From the NCBI RefSeq assembly GCF_030445035.2, contig NC_080701.1:24272798-24336797 (forward strand): a stretch of 64,000 nucleotides of DNA, given 5' to 3'. Below, one piece after another: positions 48,030 through 60,062 of this stretch (positions are counted from its first letter, which is position 1; every line of letters starts with the position of its first letter). The position numbers and the translations under genes were made by a program. The stretch is from Dasypus novemcinctus. Lineage: Eukaryota; Chordata; Mammalia; Cingulata; Dasypodidae. The notes below the pieces were generated by a model. That model made no database searches and was not told the origin of the DNA. It worked only from the letters and a program-made list of their open reading frames with translations.

Positions 48030-48430
48030 ACTCAGATTCACTTACCCAGAGAGGCAAAGGCTTTATAGATGAGTGGGGCCAAATCTCTGAAGGATCTGTC
48101 AGCCAACACAAGAAATTAGGATTACAGCCTATTCAATGCCTAGCTATTGGAGGATATTATATAGGGAAAAGATGAGATCTATGCTTTAAATGAAACACTA
48201 AACATCCTGGGCGCTATGTTGAAGGGTAGTGAAGAAATTTTGTGGTAACACAAGTGGAAAATGAAGGTATCTTAGAATGCAGTAGAGTGGGTGGCATGTA
48301 TTCTGGGAAGCAGATCCATTAGAATCTGCCAAATTGAATGTAAACTGAGAAAAAGACAGAGAAAACAACATGGAAGGCAATGGGAACACCTGGGTGGATA
48401 TTGCTACCATTAACTAAGAAAAGATAGACT
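48030..48430 (-). repeat. L2 LINE, antisense
   Basis: GGCTTTATAGATGAGTGGGG, TTAGGATTACAGCCTATTC, AATGCCTAGCTATTGGAGG and CTGGGTGGATATTGCTACC run in antisense L2 order. Confidence 0.6.
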
Positions 48431-48779
48431 TAAAAAGCAATAAATTTGTGGGCAGATGGTAGGGGAAGGGGAAATGGGGTGGAGATCCAATTGGAATTCC
48501 TTTTTCTGGGTCTTTCTCCCCCATGACTATAAAATTCTTCAACAGAGAAAATGGTGGCATGATACACAGTAAGCACTTGAAAAATATTTTTAAATGTATT
48601 TTTCCATTTCTCTAAACTCAGTTACACTTTTCATATAATTCCTGACACTTCTTCCTTTTCAGTTCCATTTACAAGGCTCCTTCCAAAATAGAGTTCTCCT
48701 TTTTCTGTTCTCTTGGAATTAACAAAGCTGAAAGTCTAACATGCATAAAATCCTCTTTCAAAAATTTCATACAGTATGG

Positions 48780-48965
48780 AAAAAAGTGGGACTAAAAGTC
48801 ACACAGAGCTGGGATACCCCAGTCCATCTTAGCTCCTTAAGGCTCTGTGTCATACTTAACTTCCCTAAGCCTTGGTTTCCTGATGAGTTAAATGGGTTGC
48901 TGTGAGGATTATTTTAGTTAATACATGCAATATGGTAATGTGGATAAAGCACATCGTGAGGCAAA
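48780..48965 (+). repeat. MIR SINE
   Basis: GGGACTAAAAGTCACACAG is degraded, but TTAACTTCCCTAAGCCTTGG, TTTCCTGATGAGTTAAATGG and GCTGTGAGGATTATTTTAG are clear MIR core and 3' sequence. Confidence 0.7.
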
Positions 48966-49389
48966 AATGTGGGCAGTGGGAAGAGCGAGAGACAAAAGCC
49001 TGGAAAGAGGCAACAACTGGAAGGTAGATGTAGCACTTTGGTGAAAAGACTCTGGTTTGGGATTCTAGTGGATCCAAATGAAAAAAGATGTGATCCTATG
49101 CATTCATTTATTAGCTAGACCTCACTTTCCACAAATACCTTACTACTTATCTTACAGGACTCAAGGAAGAACCTATAAAATGTATGTAAGAGGACTACAA
49201 CTTTACTTTCCTTCCTCCCTTCCCCAACCGGACTTAGAACCTTGCTAGCCAGAGTACTGGTTATTTATAGTAACCAGCTATCTAATGCTGAGTTGCCACT
49301 TTCCAGATTATTAACTTTTCTCCAGCATTTTTCTAAGTAAGAAACCAATTCCCCCTCTTACATTGCTATCATCAAAATAAAAGCAAGTG

Positions 49390-49676
49390 AGAAGCAAGTG
49401 ACAGAGCGTCCCCCTACCACATGGGAGTCCAGGGTTCAAACCCAGGGCCTCGTGACCCCTGGCCCACATGCAGTGCTGTTGCACGCAAGAAGTGCTGTGC
49501 CACACAGGGGTGTCCCCCGTGTAGGGGAACCCCACATGCAAGGAGTGAGCCCTCAAGAAGGGCCGCCCCATGCGAAAAGTGCAGCCTACCCAGGAGTGAC
49601 GCTGCACACATAGAGAATTGACGCAGCAAGATGACGCAACAACAACAAAAAAAGAGAAAACAACAACAAAATAAAA
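49390..49676 (+). mobile_element. DAS-SINE with shortened tRNA head, sense
   Basis: The head is abridged (GAAGCAAGTGACAGAGCG), missing part of the usual GGGAAGCGG...GGCTCAA block. The remainder is typical: B box GGGTTCAAACCC, CACACAGGGGTGTCCCCC, GACGCAGCAAGATGACGC. Perfect 16-bp target duplication AAAATAAAAGCAAGTG (49374-49389 and 49677-49692), the longest in the window, which indicates recent insertion. Confidence 0.93.
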
Positions 49677-49692
49677 AAAATAAAAGCAAGTG

Positions 49693-51875
49693 GTAAGAGG
49701 TGAGCAATGCCAGGGAAGCAGGAATACAGTTAAAAGAAATTCCAAATTGCCTCCCTAAAATGAACTCATGGTCGAATCCGGAGGCAGGAGAGGAATAGTG
49801 AGACTTCTCCTTGTCCCTTATTCTGAGAGTTTTTGGAAAACAACTTTTTTGACTTCTGCTACAGTCACCTAGAAACAATTGCAAACTCCCAGAGAGAGCC
49901 TGAATTAGGCTTCCCAGCACATCATATGGAACCTTACCCTACATGCCATTTCTAAAAGACTCTCCAGCCCTTCTCAGCTCTAAAACACTCAAACTCTCTG
50001 TTCACTGTATTTGGTTTTAATGTGAGGAACCCAGTGGACAAGTCAATTCCCCGAATCCCTAGTCAATAGATGGTCTTTCACAGTTTTACTGGCTTCTAGG
50101 CACAAAGAAAACTAGAAACTAAGCTTGAGATTTAGGCAACATTCTGTCAATCCTTTTTTTTCCCCAGTGTCATCTTATATCAGTGACTTCCTGCTAGGAG
50201 TACAAAGAGGAAGGAAGGTGAGGATGCCAAAACAGCCCGATTCCGTTTTTGCACAGCCTGAACCTTTCTGCAACCCCAGGGATTTGGGACTCGGAGAGAA
50301 ACGCAAAGGTCAGTGAGCTGCTTAACCTCACAGCTGCTCTTGGTGAAGTTTCTGGCTGTATTTCCCTACTTCCTTCTGGTTTAAGAGCTGGGGATGAACA
50401 GGCATGCCAAGAAGTACAGTACACTCTGGGGACATGGAACCCGATTGGACCAGAGCAAAGTCAGGGAACTTTGCGTTCTAAGGTTCCTTTAAGGTTAGAC
50501 AAACAGAATGTTGGAAATGAGCTGGGAGTTGGAGGTAGAGGATCAGCCATAGGTCAACTGAGCTTAACTCACAGTGGTGGTGTGACCATTTTTTCCAAAA
50601 GTCAAACACAGAGGTAAGCACAATTCTAGACATTTAGCAGGCCCTCCTCGTACACTTTGCAGTTCATTGATAACTGCTCTTAGTTAGTATTACATTCAGT
50701 AAGCCTCAGTGGTGAAGCAACTGAGTAGAAATTCTGATTCTGAACAGAGCTGGCTGTGTGCTCTCGTTACCTCCAGGAAGTGTGGCTGATGCTTGAACCG
50801 TGTGATAAGCGAGAAATAAGGCTTCAGTGCCAGTACCGCCTCCCAATGGCACCACAGACATGTATTATTTGCTTTAAAGTGTAAAGTGCTGATTCTCTAT
50901 CTTAATGGAGAGTTGGTTTGAGTAGAAGGGAAGGCATCTGTCACCTGGAGAGGAGGAGGAAACAGAAGCTGGGACACCGAAGACAAACTTGTCCACTACC
51001 CACTTCTGCGGGAGATCAGCCACTGTGTTGTTTTAATTCTTGCTTAGGCACCAAAAAATGGCTTGTGCCCCTCAGAAAATTGCCTCACTTTCCTGAATCT
51101 GATCTGTTAAATAGGTACGGCAGTACTATTCTTGTAATAAAATCTACATGATAAAACAGACAACATGGCTCTGCCAACCTTTCAGGGGAATTCATTTTTT
51201 AAAACTGGAGGAATTATTTGATATACAGTAAGACTTAGAAAAAATTAACTAGAAATAACAATTACCAATATTTGAGAGTATGTGTAGAATACTACACCTT
51301 GAAGAGAAAAGGACAAAAGAGAAGTAGCATGTTGCTGTTAGAGACGTTTTAAAAATAAAATGTATTGGAAAATAAATGGAGGTCGGAAGACTCTACAGAG
51401 TTCAGTCAGTACTCACCGTTTTTCAATGATCAGGGACCAAGTCATCAATGTAGAAGATAAAAACAGACTAAGTTCCAGGAACTATCATCGAGTTATTCTG
51501 CATCTGAGACATAAAATTCAAAAGAACTTCTTAGAGCGATGATCTCTGAGTGAATATGGTAAAGGATATTTTCCTTTTCTTTCTGCATAGTCCTCATTCC
51601 CACTGGCCATTTAAAAAGCGTGGGTGTGAATAGCTTCTGTAGAAAAATGGGGGGAGTGCTTTTCTAAAGAGACATATTCAGTTTGTATAGCAGTGATGCA
51701 ACTGGCCTGGCATTTTAGGGACTTTCAAATCCATGAATCAACATGTCACAAGTTAACTGAGGGTCACTTTTCCACCTCACACATTTTCAAACACGTGGCT
51801 GCAGAGGTCTTGAGAGTCTGTTTGGATCTACTTTGCCATTGTTGTTCGTAACTTCCACTTCATGTCCAACGTTAT
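49693..51875. other. Unassigned, fairly repeat-poor stretch
   Basis: No gene with recognisable product. A 122-codon frame at 50249-50617 has no known domain. A degraded MIR may lie at 50690-50780. Moderately mixed base composition. Confidence 0.4.
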
Positions 51876-51879
51876 CATT

Positions 51880-52110
51880 TCCCTGAATCCTTGTTCCCTT
51901 CTTCCTAGCATGGTCTCCCAGCTTCTAGGTCATTATCCCTCAATGAATGGAACGGGGAACACGTTGGGATGTTTGGAGGAGGGGCAAATAGGACTGTAAA
52001 TATATACCGTATCTTTAGGACACAGCATGGGAGGCAGCCGATACTTTTCCTTGAATGAATGAATAAATGATCAAAGGAATGAATGAATGAGTGTCTGCAT
52101 GGTCTCAAAC
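51880..52110 (+). repeat. Possible L2 3' tail with ATGA repeats
   Basis: CCTTGAATGAATGAATAAAT and AAGGAATGAATGAATGAG look like the L2 3' terminus; the preceding sequence is weakly L2-like. Confidence 0.4.
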
Positions 52111-52344
52111 CATACTTTTTTTATGTGGTTCTGCATCTAATTCTAGAGACTTTTTTTTTAAAAGTTCCAAAAATGATCATATTGATGGTGGCAGTCCTGG
52201 ATTGCCGTTCCAATTGAGCCCACATCGAGGGTCTTAGACACAACTGTTAAAAACAAAAGTGGCAGCGACAGCATCTCATTACTTAAAAGCTTATTGAAAA
52301 AAAAGACGCAATTTCCTAATGTTCAGTGTTGGAAGAATTACTAA

Positions 52345-52650
52345 AACCATCTAGTCCATTGATTCTCAGACTGCAAGTTATGAGCCATTGGTGAGTTGTG
52401 AAATCAGCAAGTTGTGACCCATTGGTGAGTTGTGAAATCAGCTTAGGGGATTGTGACTAGCCTTTTTTTTTTTTAATGAGAGAAGGGAATACAATACAAT
52501 GGAAAAAATAACAATGCATAGAAGTAGTTAAAGTATTTCTTTTTTGAAATTCGTGTTTCAGTTATAATATTGATTAGTTACATATGTGCATTAGTTACGG
52601 ATATATGTGCATACATATGTCCATATATATAATGACTATAACAAAATTGT
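52345..52650 (+). repeat. Old DNA-transposon-like (MER-type) repeat with internal 34-bp tandem duplication
   Basis: CCATTGATTCTCAGACTGC, TTGTGACCCATTGGTGAG, TGTGAAATCAGCTTAGGGG and AATACAATACAATGG follow a widespread mammalian non-autonomous repeat whose exact name I am not sure of. Two tandem 34-bp units lie at 52375-52408 and 52409-52442, differing at two bases. Confidence 0.45.
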
Positions 52651-54380
52651 ACACTTGTATGTGTGCATGTCACAGTTACACAGGCTACATGTCATGGGCA
52701 AAAATCCTTACACTGGTCTACTCCCAATATTTGCATGCTTCCACAGTATACCACCTTCCTGATTGTACTTGAATGGTCCCATTGAATACTGTAGGAGGCT
52801 ATTCTCTTGTTAAAAAACTGCCTTTAATTGTTCTCAGTCAAAATCTGTCCCTGGGAATTATTGACCTTAATTCTACCCCTACACACTTTTAGACAAACCT
52901 AATTTTTCTCCCATATGGTAGCCTTTCAAACATGTAAACTGAAATGTGTTGTCCCTGCTGAGTGCGTATTTCACCTCATAAAGCATTCCAGGGCTTCAGA
53001 TGTCCTTCTGTAGTTTTGAGAATCTAAGTTGACCAGATGCTTTCCTTTAGCTTCTTCTGATTCCTCTATGCCCTTCACAAGTGTGGGCTGCATAGAGTTC
53101 TTGAAAAGTCAGATAGAATTAGGCAAGTCTGTAGAGAAGGGACCCAGATGTGACTGTAGTATAGTTAGGGGGAAAAAATACACACACACACACACAGAGG
53201 AGATGCTTTCAGAGTGGCCAGGGATATTATTTGCAGTACTACTTACAAAGTCTGGGAGGAACATGCAAGAAGTTCTCAAGCTGCAAGAAGCCCCACTTTG
53301 AGAATGTTTGAAATAGGTCAACGTCACAACTCTCAGTCAGAAGCACACATTGAGTGGGTGGGAGTCAGGAGTGGGAGGAGATGGTTCATAAAGAATTATT
53401 TTGACTTTCGTCATAGATTATAGAAACACACATGCTACTATAAATACATATAAATATCTCATGTCCACTTCCTGAGAAAAATATGCTAGTTTATGTTCAC
53501 AACTGTTTTCGTTTTAAAGAAGCTATAAATAACAAGGGCTCAATATCTGAATCTGAAGAACTAATTAAAATTTTAAAAAAGGAACAGCTTATCTTCAGTT
53601 CCTTTTTTAGGAAACATTTCAAATATAGACTGATGGCTTAAGCAAAGACAGCTGTTTCATTTCCCAAGCAAAACCATCATTTAAAAAGAAATGCTTTTTA
53701 AAAAGTGGCCTTGGCTGTAATTCTTCTCAATAAAGTTGGGGATTTCCCCCCATATTTTGAATGAAGGCTTTCAAAACACATTTCCTCATTTTTTTCAAAG
53801 TTTGCGTTGCTTCAGAATTTATAACCAGTTCCTCTCTATGAACAAAAATAAATGTCACAATCAAAGTTTCTAAATAAAACCAACAAATTTTCTCACCAGC
53901 ACTAGTTAAAAATGGAAAATATATTCAATAAAATTTACTGAAAGCAAAGCATGTTTTCAAATGAATTAGTAAAAGAGATTAACAACAACTATAGGAGGGA
54001 TGGAAAACTAGAATATGCTTTATATGAAAACATGCACAATAATAAAAAAACTTCCCAAAACAGTCCCTGAAGAGAATGATTATGGTTTTCAGTCATCTAG
54101 TGCAGAAAAATGGAGAGATTTCAACATCAGATGAATAGAAACAAAATGACCACTAACCGCTGTTTGATCTATGGGTGTTACTGAGTTTTCTCTGGGCTTT
54201 GATAATTTTCTTATGTGAAGTAATACTACAACCATTTACTTAAAGTTCACTTTGTACCAGGCATTGTTCTGGATTTTGGATTTATTTATTAGTATGGTAA
54301 AAAAAAGTGGTGACCAGTGTTGATTCCTTGAGAATTATTACTGAGAAATTAAAAAAAATAAATTTCCATTTCAGAGCTCT
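52651..54380. other. Unassigned intergenic sequence
   Basis: No gene or securely named repeat. A short (AC)n run is at 53178-53196. Confidence 0.4.
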
Positions 54381-54384
54381 GAAG

Positions 54385-55180
54385 TCATATATGCAACTGT
54401 CTTCTTGTCTACTTTCCAGGAATTTCAGACTTACCATGTGCATAACTGAACTCTTGATTTCTTCCCCTAATCCTCTTCACCTTTATCTTCCCCATCTTAT
54501 CCTTCCCAATCAAATGACCCAAGACTAAAACCTAAGGGAGTCACCCTTCCTCCTCCTTATTGTCCCCATATCTTATCCCATTCGACACCAAGTCCCATTG
54601 ATTCTTTTTGTAAAATACATTTAGAATAGCCTATTTTTTCTATGAAGCACAATGGTTCTCTTTAGTTGTGATCTTTGATGTTCCTGCAGACAGAGTAAAA
54701 ACAAAATAAAAAGAACACACCAAAAAACAACAGCTCCTCTTCCATGTTTACAACCTTTTAAAGACTGCCTGTTGCACTTAAGATAAAACTTTAAAACCTT
54801 AACTTGGCCTTCAATGATCTGCATCATCTGGCATCATCATCTACTCCTCTCCTCTTTCGTTTCTGTTTCCCGGTGGTGCTGACTTCCTGACTGTTCTACC
54901 CTTCAGCTAGTTACGACCTCACGACCTTTCCGTAAGATTTCCTTTCTGCCTCCAGAACTCCTTGCTAGGGTCTTCCCTCGACCATTTTTCACATTTGCTT
55001 CAAGTCTCAGCCTAAAAGTCACTTCTTCAGAAATGCTTTTCATGACCTAATGAATCCAAACGAAGTCTCAACTCTATCCTCCTTCAGCTCACAAAATACT
55101 TTTCATGCCTAGCACTGAAAACAATTTTCTTCATATATTTTTTTTTATGTTTGTCTATTAATGGACTAAGCAAATTTTTG
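54385..55180 (+). repeat. L2 LINE, sense
   Basis: CATAACTGAACTCTTGATTT, CAAGACTAAAACCTAAGGG, GAGTCACCCTTCCTCCTCC, ACCAAGTCCCATTGATTC, TTGGCCTTCAATGATCTGC and CTTCTTCAGAAATGCTTTTC give long, well-ordered L2 ORF2 C-terminal sequence. Old and frame-broken. Confidence 0.8.
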
Positions 55181-55364
55181 TTGTTAAAGCAAAGAGATCC
55201 AGGGATAATTCAACTGAAGTTTGGAGTACAAATATTTGAATAGAGCTTTTATACCCTATTCGTACTCAGAAAATTGCAAGGGAGAGAGCGCAGTAGCCAA
55301 AGGCAGCATTGAAGTAAATTCTATGTGTTTACTGTCTTTCTCTTACTTAGGTAATTATTTCATA

Positions 55365-55505
55365 AATAATCATGGGAGGCATATTATATTCCAGATATGA
55401 TACCAAACACTAAAAATATAAATTTTAAAAGTCATCATTTTTAATCTAAAAAGATAAATATAAAGTATAGGTGATACAAACAGAAAGGCAAGTAACCCAG
55501 CAAAG
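55365..55505 (-). repeat. L2 fragment, antisense
   Basis: GATATGATACCAAACACTAA and TAAAAGTCATCATTTTTAAT follow the antisense L2 3' end; weak. Confidence 0.35.
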
Positions 55506-55559
55506 AGTCACAAAAACCTTCCCAGAAGAGATTTTGGAAAAAGAAAATCTGGAAATAAA

Positions 55560-55740
55560 TTCTAGTTCCATCCCTTACCTTGGGCAGATTATTTAGACTC
55601 TGAGCATAACTCCTTTACTGGTTTGGAAATGGAAGGTAACAATATCTACCTCTAGTATTGTTGTGTAAGGTAAATTAGATATTATGTGTTGAAAACTAGA
55701 TTTACTAGTCACTTAATAAATGTTAATTTTCTTCTTTTCC
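55560..55740 (+). repeat. MIR SINE
   Basis: CTAGTTCCATCCCTTACC, TTGGGCAGATTATTTAGAC, AACAATATCTACCTCTAGTA and CTTAATAAATGTTAATTTTC in MIR order. Confidence 0.65.
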
Positions 55741-56334
55741 TTTGTTTTCATAAGACATTCACCTAACCAAGCACATTTAAAACTGATAAAGAGGCATTTG
55801 ATCCCTTAGTATGAGGAAGAATAAATAATGAAAGACTGGTGCTAAAAGAAAATACACAGACATAGAAACTTCTTGTAAAAAACCTTCAATATCTCCCATC
55901 TTTACTGCAGAAAGCAAAATTCTATAAGGTGCCCATATGGCAATGTCCTACCCACATACTTTTGTTTGTGATTCCTCGCCAGTGATTTTTCAGATCTCAT
56001 TATCTACCCCATTCATTGAAAATGTTTATACAGAAAAGAGAAAGAACAGGATGACAGCTGTAAAATGCCTTTCCAGCATTTATAGAGTTACCTTTGGTAA
56101 TGAGTAAGAGCAAATCATAACCTTAAGGTTTCTGGGTAACAGAAATGGACATTGTTTCTCTGTGGATAGGTTGTCCTTTAACAATTTCAAACTCGTTAGT
56201 CTCTCAAATTCGTCTGAATTCTTTCAGACAGTACTTAAGGGGATCTGTTCAATGTAATGTAAAAGCATTATTCTGATTTTTTGAAGAGACAGAGCTTGCA
56301 GCTGATTTGAAAGCAAATGCAGAAATCATGTAAG

Positions 56335-56402
56335 ATCAGGAACTTTGGAGTCAAACAGCCCTGGGTTGAAGTTCTCTTATCAGAGATTAAATATTTGGAG
56401 AG
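56335..56402 (+). repeat. MIR head cut by MLT1 insertion
   Basis: GGAACTTTGGAGTCAAACAG and CCCTGGGTTGAAGTTCTC are the MIR 5' end. The element stops where the MLT1 begins and I do not see it resume. Confidence 0.55.
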
Positions 56403-56748
56403 CGTATTAGTTTCCTGTTGCTGCTGTAACAAAGTGCTCCAGTCTTAGTGGCTGAAAACTGCACAAAATTATTATCTTATAGTTCTGGAAGTCAGAAATC
56501 TAAAATGAGCCTGCAAGGTTGCATTCTTTAGAGGCTGTAATAGAGAATCTGTTTGCTTGCCTTTTTCAGTTTCTAGAGGTCACCTATATTCCTTGGCTTA
56601 TTCCCCCTTCCTCCATCTTCAAAACCAGTAGTATAGCATCCTCATCCCTCTATGTGATCTCCTGCCTCCCTATTAAAAGGACCCTCACAATTATATTGGT
56701 CTCACCTGGACAATCTAAAATAATCTCCTCATCTCAAGGTCCTCAATT
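56403..56748 (-). mobile_element. MLT1 LTR, antisense
   Basis: GTATTAGTTTCCTGTTGCTG, TTATCTTATAGTTCTGGAAG, TTCCTCCATCTTCAAAACC and AATCTCCTCATCTCAAGG are the standard antisense MLT1 phrases. The U3 end is missing. Confidence 0.8.
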
Positions 56749-57285
56749 TAGTCCTCATGGTAGACGTGATCCCTACTCTTGGTGGAGATATATTTTAAAT
56801 GAAAGTATATTGCAAATAGAAATAAGTGCTACTAAGAGTAAAGGGCACTGACAAGGGGACCTGATCTAGTCTGGAAGGATCAGGCAAGTCCTGCCTGAGC
56901 AAGTGTCTTCTAGTTGAAATTTGACGAATAAATAGGAATTATCTAGCTGGGGTATAAAGTCGAGACTAACATTCCAGGAAGAAGAAAACCAAGTACAAAG
57001 ACCACAGGAAGAATGAGCATGGTGCATTCAAGGAACTGAGAGACATAGACAGAAGGGGAAGAGTGATGCTGCAGAGATACTCAGGGACCAGAGCAGGTTG
57101 TGCTAAGAAACATCCATGCAAAGACTTAGGGGTTCATCTTAAGAGTAACGGCAAGTGTCTCCTGATCTGATTGCATATTACAAAATATTACCCTGGCTGC
57201 GGGGTAGGGAATGGAGGACAAGAGTGGATGCAAGAATACCAGGAAAGAGGTTTGATCCTCGTCCAGATGAGAGACGATAGGGTGT

Positions 57286-57639
57286 CATGGAGTTAGCTCC
57301 AGGGGGAGCAAACTCCGAGATGGGGAAGAGCAGACAAGTGGTTTATTACGCATGCTCTCGGGAGCAACACCTGCAGATGGGAAAGAAAGAAAACAGGATT
57401 AGGCAGAAGGAGACCTCAGCCATCCTCCAGGATGCTCTGCAGTGTAGATGACCACTCAGAGTTGGAGTGAGGGAGCAGGCCTTTACACTGCTGTGTGGCT
57501 CAGTCATTGGCCGTGGGCTGCACCAGAAAGGGGGTGCACTGTTGGGGAAGCAGCCTGCTTGCGTGGTGCCGATCCTCGAAGGGGCTGACAGCTGAGCACC
57601 TGGGTCAGCCACCACAGGGAGCCTTAGCCTAACTCTGTG
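57286..57639 (-). mobile_element. LTR-like element, antisense, family unresolved
   Basis: Interrupts the L2. On the minus strand it has an AATAAA (complement TTTATT at 57340-57345) near its 3' end, and GTGCAGCCCACGGCCAATGA upstream. The G/C-rich body is unlike the surrounding L2. Ends were placed by where L2 similarity stops and resumes; no duplication confirmed. Confidence 0.5.
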
Positions 57640-57791
57640 GCAATGAAGATGGAGAGAAAATGAACAGATTTGAGAAATAGATTATAGACAGAATCAATAG
57701 AACCTGGCGATAGATTATATGGAGAGGATGAAGGAGAGGGAGATATCAAGGATCATGACCTGGTTTCTGACTTTCATAACTGAATGGATAT

Positions 57792-58344
57792 TGTAGCAGT
57801 TTGTTATGGTTATGAATTCCAAAAATAGATATTGGATTATGTTTGTAATCTGGTCTGTACCTGGGTATGATTGAGTTATGATTGGGGCTTTGATTGGGTC
57901 ATATCATTAAGGCATTTAGTCCTCATCCTTTGGTGGGTGGGGACTCAGATAAAATTCCTGGCAAAGGACAGAGTTGGGGATTTTCGATGTTGGAGTTTGA
58001 TGCTGAAGCTTTAAGCTGGAGCCCCGGGAAGTAAGCTCACAGAGGACAGAGAAGCAAGCTCTAGGAAGAGAGGAACTCTGAGCCCAGGAAGAAGCAAGCC
58101 CTAGGAAGAAAGGTACCCTGAAGCCAGAGAGAAGCAAGACCCTGGAAGAGAGGAATCCAGGAAACCTGAACTCTTACAGACGTTGGCAGCCATCTCGCTC
58201 CAACGTGAAAATAGACTTTAGTGAGGGAAGTAACTTATGCTTTTGGCCTGATATCTGTACGCTCCTACCCCAAATAAATACCCTTTATAAAAACCAACCA
58301 GTTTCTGGTATATTGCATCAGCACTCCTTTGGCTGACTAATACA
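57792..58344 (+). mobile_element. Solo LTR, MaLR/ERVL-like, with perfect 5-bp duplication
   Basis: 553 bp, TG...CA termini (TGTAGCAGTTTG to CTGACTAATACA), flanked by GATAT on both sides (57787-57791 and 58345-58349). Contains a poly(A) signal CAAATAAATACCC at about 58269 and internal repeated GAAGCAAGC/CCTAGGAAGA units (58050-58150). No internal retroviral sequence, hence a solo LTR. Confidence 0.9.
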
Positions 58345-58759
58345 GATATGTATTCCATATTTGCATTGTACTGATTAGACATTTAGACAAAAGAGTCTAT
58401 ACCTCAGAGGATAGGTTAAGGTTAGGGATAAAAAAAGCTGGAGAAATCAATGAATAGGTGACAATAAAAACCACAAACCTCAGGAAAGAGCATGGCTTGA
58501 GAAGTTTGATGAAGCCTGAAGATAACAGTATTTAACATGGGTTATGTAAACTGCTTGACACTGTTCTTGGCATGTAATGAAGACTCTTGTTACGATAACA
58601 ACTAATTTTTTTTAGCAATGGAGATGGACTGCCACAAAGGTGTTCTACATATGTCACTGAATCTATAGCTGTAGGCAGAACCGGAAGGAACAACGGGTGC
58701 CAAGCCTGGGGAGCAGAATGAACACAGGGGATTGTCTTTAGGAAGCATCCTTTAGAAAG

Positions 58760-60062
58760 ACTTTGACCTGGGCTTCTCTTTCTCTGTCATTCTTCACATC
58801 TGATCCTTTAGAATTTTTGGCTTTATCTTCAAAGTACACCCAACAGAACAACTTTCTTAGTAGAGGTTTCATCACCTCTTGCCTGGATTATTTTGAAAGC
58901 CCCTTAACTAGTCTTTCTGCTCAATCCACAGCCTCTCTAACCCCCACCCCCAACTCTGCCTACTTAAAATATATTCTCCATTAAGAAGTGACAGTTATCT
59001 TTTAAAATTATAAGTAAAATTGTGTCATTTCTCTGCATGAAACTCACAGTGAGTCCTATCTTACAGAAGAGGAGCCACCAACAAGGATGCCTCAAGCACT
59101 CAGGCTGCTACGACAACCACGACACCATGGGTTGGCTTTAACAATGGGAATTTTTGGGCTCGGAGGCTAGAGGGCTTACTTCCTTCTGGCATGGGCAGCG
59201 TTCTGGCTGGATGGCAGTATTTGGAATCCTTGGCTTTTCCAACACATGGCTCTGTTCTCTCCTTGTCTGTGTTCCATTGGCCTTTGACTTCCAGCTCTTC
59301 CCCATGGCTTTCTCTTACTATTTGGGAATTTCTTCTGCTCCTAAAGGACTCCAGTAGTCAGGGGTAAGACCCAACCCATCTTACCCAAAATAACATCCTC
59401 AAGAAATTCTGTTTACGCAGATGAAGACCTAGGACGTGTCTAAATGTGGGGGACAAAACTCAAGCCACCACAGTGGAAACAGTCTATCAGGTTATGCACA
59501 ACCAGTTCCTCTCCCCCTTCCCACTGCCTTCTTACCTGGACCTCATTCCCTCCCATTTTTTTCCTGTTCCTTCTGCTCCAATCACATGGGTCCCCTGGCT
59601 GCTCTTCACACACTCATGGTGTACTCTTGTCTTCAGGCATCTGTACTTGCTGTTCCTTCTGCCTGGAACACTGTTCCTTCAGATACATACCCAGCTTATC
59701 CCCCCACCTACCTTCTTCAGGTCTTTGCACAATGCCATTTTAAGAGAAGAAGCCTGACAGAGCTCTATGAATATTTCAGCCCTCTTCTACTCCTGTGCAA
59801 TTCTGCTTCATTTTTCTCCATGGTATTTATTACTTTCTGACATTATTTCTATTTTAAATATACACTTTTGTATCATCTGTTTCCCTAGTGGTGTGCAAGC
59901 GCTACACAATAAGTAGTGTGTGGGAGGCTGCTGTGTTGGTTTTGGTTTGGTTTGGTTTACTGTTGTAAATCAATGCCTACAAAGGGCTGGCTCATAGTGA
60001 ACCCTTAGTAAATATTGATTGACTAGATGAGTGAGTGATTAAATGAATGAATGAATACATAG
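58760..60062 (+). repeat. L2 LINE, sense, split by an LTR
   Basis: First block about 58780-59070: CACCTCTTGCCTGGATTATT, AACTAGTCTTTCTGCTCAA, GTTATCTTTTAAAATTA. Second block about 59480-60062: CTTGCTGTTCCTTCTGCC, TCAGGTCTTTGCACAATG, TTTTTCTCCATGGTATTTAT, GGCTGGCTCATAGTGAACC, then the (AATG)n terminus. Overlapping 99-134-codon frames at 59436-59840 derive from the L2 coding strand. Confidence 0.8.
59085..59460 (-). mobile_element. MaLR-like LTR inserted in L2, antisense
   Basis: GGCTTTAACAATGGGAATTT, GGCCTTTGACTTCCAGCTC, AAAGGACTCCAGTAGTCAGG and ATAACATCCTCAAGAAATTC read as antisense LTR of the xenarthran MaLR-like group (compare the CTGGAGT core of the copy at 42540). Boundaries approximate. 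Confidence 0.6.

Larger units (their letters stand above)
56750..58525 (-). repeat. L2 LINE, antisense, split by two LTR insertions
   Basis: Three antisense L2 blocks line up: about 56750-57285 (ACATTCCAGGAAGAAG, GTGCATTCAAGGAACTGAG, TCTCCTGATCTGATTGCA, TTACCCTGGCTGC); 57640-57791 (GGAGAGGGAGATATCAAGG, ACCTGGTTTCTGACTTTC); and 58350-58525 (TTAGACATTTAGACAAAAGAG). The inserts are an LTR-like piece (57286-57639) and a solo LTR (57792-58344). Confidence 0.7.

Noticed and set aside
49414-49920. 168-codon antisense open frame, the longest in the window
   Set aside because: Roughly half lies antisense within the DAS-SINE at 49390-49676; the rest has no recognisable protein features or splice context. 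A similar frame appears in other SINE copies, as expected for a shared repeat.
58040-58160. Repeated GAAGCAAGC/CCTAGGAAGA units resembling a CRISPR-like array
   Set aside because: Short, irregular internal repeats are part of the LTR at 57792-58344; there are no constant-length spacers, and the genome is mammalian.
59436-59840. 134-codon open frame and two overlapping companions
   Set aside because: The sequence is L2 sense strand; the frames are remnants or chance frames in a dead LINE.
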